DNA from: an uncultured Oscillospiraceae bacterium
GTDB taxonomy: Bacteria; Bacillota; Clostridia; Oscillospirales; Acutalibacteraceae
Length of the DNA stretch: 9,356 nucleotides
NCBI GenBank assembly: GCA_958354085.1
Contig: CATWUX010000087.1
Span: 1 to 9,356 of the forward strand
Reading direction: 5' to 3'
A program made the position numbers and the translations under genes. Under the pieces are notes generated by a model, which saw nothing but the letters and a program-made list of their open reading frames with translations, was not told where the DNA came from and ran no database searches. This document shows, piece after piece, positions 6,046 through 9,356 of the stretch (position 1 is the stretch's first letter; each line of letters begins with the position of its first letter).

Positions 6046-7569
6046 ATGGCGTATTTACTCGGCATCGACATCGGTACGTCCGGTACCAAGACCGTCCTTT
6101 TCACCGAAGAAGGCACACCGGTCGCGTCCGCGACCGTGGAATACCCTTTGTACCAGCCGCAGAACGGCTGGGCGGAGCAGGAGCCGGAGGATTGGTGGAA
6201 CGCGGTCGTTTCCGGCATTCAGCAGGTATTGAACCAAAGCGGCGCTGCCGCCTCCTCCATCGCCGGAATCGGTTTGTCCGGGCAGATGCATGGGCTGGTG
6301 ATGCTGGACGGCAACGGCAGCGTGCTGCGCCGCTCCATCATCTGGTGCGATCAGCGCACGGCGGCGGAATGTGAGGAAATCACCGCGCGCGTGGGCGCTG
6401 ACCGTCTGATCGCGATCACGGCGAACCCGGCTCTGACCGGCTTCACCGCCTCCAAGATTCTGTGGGTGCGTAAGCATGAACCGGCGGTCTATGAAAAATG
6501 CCGTCACATTCTGCTGCCCAAGGATTATATCCGCTTTAAGCTGACCGGCGAGTTCGCCACCGAGGTCTCGGACGCATCGGGGATGCAGCTGCTGGATATC
6601 CCCAACCGCTGCTGGTCAGATGCCGTACTGAGTGCGTTGGACATCGACAAAGCACTGCTCGGAAAAGTATACGAATCACCGGAGATAACGGGAAAAGTCT
6701 CGTCAAGCGCGGCAGAGTGCACCGGCTTGGCCGCCGGCACGCCGGTGGTCGGCGGCGCAGGCGACAATGCCGCCGCCGCGGTCGGCACCGGCACAGTACG
6801 GGACGGTCGCGCGTTTACCACGATCGGCACAAGCGGCGTCGTGTATGCGCACTCGTCCAAAATCGCCATCGACCCGAAAGGCCGCGTCCACACCTTCTGC
6901 TGCGCTGTACCCGGCGCGTGGCACGTCATGGGCGTGACGCAGGGCGCGGGGCTGTCGCTGAAATGGTTCCGCGACCAGTTCTGTGCGGCGGAAAAGCAAA
7001 CGGCAGCCGGCATAGGCGTGGATCCGTATGTGCTCATGGATCAGCAGGCCGCCGCCGTGCCGATCGGCGCGAACCGGCTGCTGTATCTCCCCTATCTGAT
7101 GGGGGAACGCACCCCCCATCTGGACGCGGACGCACGCGGCGTCTTTTTCGGATTGTCCGCCATTCACACGCGGCGGGATATGCTGCGCGCCGTCATGGAG
7201 GGCGTGACCTATTCGCTCAAAGACTGCCTGACCGTATTCGGTGAAATGCAATTGTCGGTGCAGGAAATGCTGGCTTGCGGCGGCGGTGGCACCAGCCCGC
7301 TCTGGCGGCAAATGCTCGCGGACGTGTACGGCTGCGATGTGCGCACGACCATTTCCAAGGAAGGTCCGGCGCTGGGGGTGGCGCTGCTGGCCGGCGTCGG
7401 CGCCGGTCTGTACGGCAACGTGCCGGAGGCGTGTGATGCCGTGATACGCACCAATGCGCCGCAATCGCCCAACCCGGACGCCGCCGCGCAATATGCGGCC
7501 TATTACCGTCTCTACACGCAATTGTACCCCGCGCTGAAGAACAGTTTTCACGCATTGCAGGCCTTATAA
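6046..7569 (+). CDS. xylB: Xylulokinase (507 aa)
   Basis: FGGY-family sugar kinase that phosphorylates D-xylulose to xylulose 5-phosphate for the pentose phosphate pathway. The N-terminal phosphate-binding loop is LLGIDIGTSGTKTVLF. Substrate motifs GLSGQMHGLV and IIWCDQRT follow at about residues 76-106. The catalytic base lies in VVGGAGDNAAAAVGTG (Asp240 counting from this start, equivalent to E. coli Asp233). The C-terminal FGGY domain carries TIGTSGVVY, GVTQGAGLSLKWFRDQ, LPYLMGERTPHLD and the nucleotide-site loop LACGGGGTSPLWRQMLADV. Two adjacent ATGs are possible, 6043 and 6046. AGGAGG (6033-6038) is 4 bases from the first and 7 from the second, and the other genes here mostly use about 8, so I prefer 6046; the proteins differ by one Met. 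It is the last gene of the xyl operon. Confidence 0.97.
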   Translation: MAYLLGIDIGTSGTKTVLFTEEGTPVASATVEYPLYQPQNGWAEQEPEDWWNAVVSGIQQVLNQSGAAASSIAGIGLSGQMHGLVMLDGNGSVLRRSIIWCDQRTAAECEEITARVGADRLIAITANPALTGFTASKILWVRKHEPAVYEKCRHILLPKDYIRFKLTGEFATEVSDASGMQLLDIPNRCWSDAVLSALDIDKALLGKVYESPEITGKVSSSAAECTGLAAGTPVVGGAGDNAAAAVGTGTVRDGRAFTTIGTSGVVYAHSSKIAIDPKGRVHTFCCAVPGAWHVMGVTQGAGLSLKWFRDQFCAAEKQTAAGIGVDPYVLMDQQAAAVPIGANRLLYLPYLMGERTPHLDADARGVFFGLSAIHTRRDMLRAVMEGVTYSLKDCLTVFGEMQLSVQEMLACGGGGTSPLWRQMLADVYGCDVRTTISKEGPALGVALLAGVGAGLYGNVPEACDAVIRTNAPQSPNPDAAAQYAAYYRLYTQLYPALKNSFHALQAL

Positions 7570-7604
7570 AATTAAAGATTGTGCGGAAATTTTCCGGACT
7601 TTTT

Positions 7605-7659
7605 CGCAAAAGAGGCATCGTGGGTTTCCACGATGCCTCTCTTGCGCTTTCAATTTTTT
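7605..7659. terminator. Bidirectional terminator after xylB
   Basis: AGAGGCATCGTGG (7611-7623) pairs perfectly with CCACGATGCCTCT (7628-7640) around a GTTT loop. CGCAA/TTGCG (7605-7609 and 7642-7646) extends the stem beyond one mismatch. On the plus strand a T6 run (7654-7659) follows a few bases after the stem. On the minus strand, TTTT falls directly at the end of the 13-bp stem, so the same hairpin can end transcripts of the convergent MFS gene. A weaker hairpin, CGGAA/TTCCG at 7584-7596 followed by a T run, lies just before it. Confidence 0.8.
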
Positions 7660-7676
7660 ATATGGCGGTTTGCTTT

Positions 7677-7834
7677 ATACTAAAATCTGATTGAAAGCTT
7701 TAATCGATTTCCGAGGATGAATTGTGCCAGAAAAGGCAGACGACGCCGCTGGGCTGTCGCCCAGCAAGGAAGATAACATATTCTGGTGCAATTCAGGCCG
7801 GAAAGAATGAAAGCGTTTAATCAGATTTTAGTAT
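7677..7834. repeat. Long inverted-repeat element, MITE-like or structured RNA
   Basis: The ends are perfect 16-base inverted repeats, ATACTAAAATCTGATT (7677-7692) against 7819-7834. Pairing continues inward with a G-T pair, AA/TT and GCTTT/AAAGC. After a small internal loop, TTTCCG (7708-7713) pairs with 7799-7804. After another loop, 15 consecutive pairs follow (7718-7732 with 7781-7795, two of them G-T). There is then a bubble of 15 bases on each side (7733-7747 and 7766-7780) and a perfect 7-bp hairpin, GCTGGGC-TGTC-GCCCAGC (7748-7765). TTA flanks both ends if the repeat is taken from 7678 to 7833, like a 3-bp target duplication. The right end overlaps the last codons and stop of the MFS gene. 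No protein is encoded. A non-autonomous miniature transposon is my first choice and an independent structured RNA the second; I do not recognise a named family. Confidence 0.8.
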
Positions 7835-9067
7835 TACAAAACATTTTCTCATATAGATGACCAAAGCAACACCCAAAAGCGGGAAGATGGCCGCTGTCAG
7901 CATTCCCACCTTCATGCCGATTTGCTCGACGGACAACGAAAACGCTGTCCCAAGCCGTGCAGCCCAATCGCTTGCCGATACCGCGTCCACAACGGCGCCC
8001 AGCATTTGAGGCGCAACAGATCCGCCGAAATCTCCCCCGGCCGCCATCAGCGCATAAGCGGTCACGCCGGGGTTCGGGGAGGCTTCTTCCATCAAAATCA
8101 GTGTGCCCGGCCACAGCATCGAGGTGCATAAGCCGGTTAATACGCACGCCAACATGGAAATCACGAGATTGGCGGAGAGACCGGCAATCAGGTAACAGGC
8201 CGTCGCGCCGATCATGCCGCCCAGCAATACAGCCGAGATGTTTCGGCCGTACCGGGCGTAGAAAGTTCTGCCAAGCCCCAAAAGGATGGCAAACAACGCC
8301 ATACCCAAAATATCGCCCAGCACCTTTGGCAGCTGCAACGCGTTTTCCATATAGCCGGAAATCCAATTGGTCATGGCGTTTTCAGCGGCGCTTCCAAGAA
8401 AAATACAAAGTACGCAAAGCGTAAGAACTTTTTTCTTTCTTCCCGTCGTATGAGCATTGGTGCTTTGCGACATATTGATATCGGGCATAGGCGATATGCA
8501 GAACAGCACGCAGGATACAAGCGGCAGCAATGCCCAAAAGAGGGTCAGATATATCCAATTATCCGTTCCGAACAGCCGAAGGAACAGCGTACTGATCACG
8601 ATAACTCCTACCACCCCGTAGGCGTATAAAGAATGGAGCAGGCTCATATCTCGTTCCGGATTATCTGACGGAAGCGCCGCAACCAGCGGGCTGAGCAGCA
8701 CCTCGCAAAGGCCGGCAGCCACGGAAAAAACAACCGTACCGGCCAACAGCCCCGCATAAGCATACTGCGGCAGCAGCAGCGGGACGCACGCGTAAATGAG
8801 CAAACCTGCCGAGGTAAGCAGCGGCATGATCCGGATGGTTTTTTTCAGATTGAAATGCTTGGTAAAAAAGGTGAAAATCAGATCAATCATCAGCTGCGTG
8901 CAAAAATTCACCAACACCAACGTACCGAGCAAAGTATAAGAGATGCCGTACATTTCCCGGAACGTGACAAACAAGACAGGCGGCAAGCTGAAAACCGAGG
9001 ACATCGCCAGATAGGTAAAATGGCAAGCACGCTTTGTTCTTTTAAAGTTTTTGTTATGAGTGGACAT
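7817..9067 (-). CDS. MFS transporter, FucP-like sugar permease type (416 aa)
   Basis: Integral membrane transporter with about 12 hydrophobic helices, normal length for the major facilitator superfamily. The N-terminal half contains YGISYTLLGTLVLVNFCTQL. A Glu in the fourth helix region is followed by SPLVAALPSDNPERDMSLLHSLYAYG, which resembles the FucP-like branch with its PLVA-x-LP and LLHS-x-Y-x-x-G motifs. The second half begins near the basic stretch GRKKKVLTLC. Related clostridial proteins are often thought to carry sugars or other small organics, but the substrate cannot be read here. The ATG at 9067 follows GGGGGAAG (9071-9078 on the plus strand). In-frame codons continue upstream to 9319, but that segment is the antisense-frame shadow of the preceding gene plus a palindrome. 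The last residues, ILKSD, and the stop are encoded by the terminal repeat of the element at 7677-7834. It converges on xylB. Confidence 0.9.
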   Translation of the reverse strand: MSTHNKNFKRTKRACHFTYLAMSSVFSLPPVLFVTFREMYGISYTLLGTLVLVNFCTQLMIDLIFTFFTKHFNLKKTIRIMPLLTSAGLLIYACVPLLLPQYAYAGLLAGTVVFSVAAGLCEVLLSPLVAALPSDNPERDMSLLHSLYAYGVVGVIVISTLFLRLFGTDNWIYLTLFWALLPLVSCVLFCISPMPDINMSQSTNAHTTGRKKKVLTLCVLCIFLGSAAENAMTNWISGYMENALQLPKVLGDILGMALFAILLGLGRTFYARYGRNISAVLLGGMIGATACYLIAGLSANLVISMLACVLTGLCTSMLWPGTLILMEEASPNPGVTAYALMAAGGDFGGSVAPQMLGAVVDAVSASDWAARLGTAFSLSVEQIGMKVGMLTAAIFPLLGVALVIYMRKCFVILKSD

Positions 9068-9103
9068 TTTCTTCCCCCGTCCGCCTGTGACGGCGCAAAT
9101 AGA

Positions 9104-9150
9104 GCTCGAATTTCCGCAAGCAGGCGGCGCCTGCTTGCGGAAATTCGAGC
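9104..9150. repeat. Perfect 47-base palindrome upstream of the MFS gene
   Basis: Two 23-base arms, 9104-9126 and 9128-9150, are exact reverse complements around a single central G at 9127. The arms begin GCTCGAATTTCCGC. It lies between the stop of the antiporter-like gene (9177) and the MFS start (9067), both on the minus strand. On that strand it is followed only by TCTATTTG, a poor U-tract. On the plus strand a T6 run (9162-9167) comes 11 bases after the stem. It could be a terminator, an operator-like or cruciform-forming site, or an intergenic repeat. Confidence 0.85.
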
Positions 9151-9176
9151 GTAAAGCAGTATTTTTTGAAGTGGAC

Positions 9177-9356
9177 TCAGGAGGCCGGTGCTGTTTCTTT
9201 TTTTCGCTCGGAAAGATAATGCAGCACCGCCAACGCACCAACCAGCAGTACCGCAGAGGTAAGCAGCGGCAGCCAGACATTTCCTTTGGTAAAGCCGGCA
9301 ACCAGATAGCCGACCACACAGCAAATGGCAGTTAGGATCGCATAGGGCAGCTGCGT
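9177..9356 (-). CDS. C-terminal end of an NhaC-like Na+/H+ antiporter (partial, 59 aa)
   Basis: The window edge cuts this gene; only the last 59 codons and a TGA stop (9179-9177) are visible. The reading begins TQLPYAILTAICCVVGYLVAGF, then has a second hydrophobic stretch (WLPLLTSAVLLVGALAVLHYL) and ends in a charged tail, SERKKETAPAS. A T-Q-L-P-Y-A segment followed by a helix with GYLVAGF and one more terminal helix is, as I recall, how NhaC-family sodium/proton antiporters end, which would place the protein in the membrane. The other two minus-strand frames here give Cys/Arg-rich, non-family sequences, which supports this frame. It shares the strand with the MFS gene 109 bases downstream, separated by the 47-base palindrome. 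Other multi-helix transporters remain possible. Confidence 0.62.
   Translation of the reverse strand, partial: TQLPYAILTAICCVVGYLVAGFTKGNVWLPLLTSAVLLVGALAVLHYLSERKKETAPAS

Noticed and set aside
7584..7604. Separate terminator CGGAA/TTCCG plus T run after xylB
   Set aside because: The stem is only 5 bp with a 3-base loop, and the large hairpin immediately downstream is the convincing terminator.
7717..7776. 19-codon arginine-rich reading frame inside the hairpin element
   Set aside because: GAGG directly touches the ATG with no spacer, and the region is better explained by base pairing.
7808..7821. CcpA cre-like site TGAAAGCGTTTAAT
   Set aside because: It matches most of the cre consensus but misses the final CA, and it lies in the element's arm at the 3' ends of two genes, not near a promoter.
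7677..7834. 6S RNA
   Set aside because: The long stem and symmetric bubble recall 6S RNA, but the apical stem is only 7 bp, the total is short for 6S RNA, the ends are perfect repeats and no promoter was found.
9068..9319. 84-residue N-terminal extension of the MFS protein
   Set aside because: It is Cys/Arg/Trp-rich, runs through the perfect palindrome and is the wrong frame of the antiporter-like gene.

Overview
The window looks like chromosome of a spore-forming Firmicute, most likely a gut Clostridia of the Oscillospiraceae/Ruminococcaceae type. It carries the forespore sigma factor SigG, strong Shine-Dalgarno sites usually 6 to 10 bases from the start codon, consensus housekeeping promoters (TTGACA, 17-base spacer, TATACT or TACAAT), non-ATG starts (GTG, TTG) and simple intrinsic terminators. 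No rRNA, tRNA, CRISPR array or intact insertion sequence is visible, and no gene-free stretch exceeds 300 bases.

Layout. Bases 1-771 (minus) encode SigG, expressed alone and diverging from a two-gene unit at 1070-1659 (plus). That unit has its own promoter and terminator and encodes a tandem DUF1508 (YegP-type) protein and a 71-residue protein of unknown role with a glycine-rich tail. Bases 1838-3476 (plus) hold a second unit: a small-conductance mechanosensitive channel (MscS) and a membrane-anchored DUF218 (YdcF/SanA-type) protein, again with a clear promoter and terminator. Bases 3563-7569 (plus) form a compact D-xylose catabolic locus: a LacI-family regulator, xylose isomerase (XylA) and xylulokinase (XylB). 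Two perfect 14-base palindromes that differ at one symmetric position lie just after the regulator's own promoter and just before xylA. They are the probable operators, so the regulator should repress both itself and the catabolic genes. Xylose would be isomerised to xylulose and phosphorylated to xylulose 5-phosphate; no dedicated xylose transporter is in view.

Bases 7605-9356 hold a bidirectional terminator, a 157-base inverted-repeat element, a convergent (minus) MFS transporter, a perfect 47-base palindrome and the C-terminal end of an NhaC-like antiporter gene cut by the window edge.

The main unexplained item is the element at 7677-7834. It has near-perfect terminal inverted repeats, a long imperfect stem, an internal bubble of 15 bases on each side and a 7-bp apical hairpin. 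It overlaps the last codons of the MFS gene and resembles a non-autonomous miniature element or an undescribed structured RNA.
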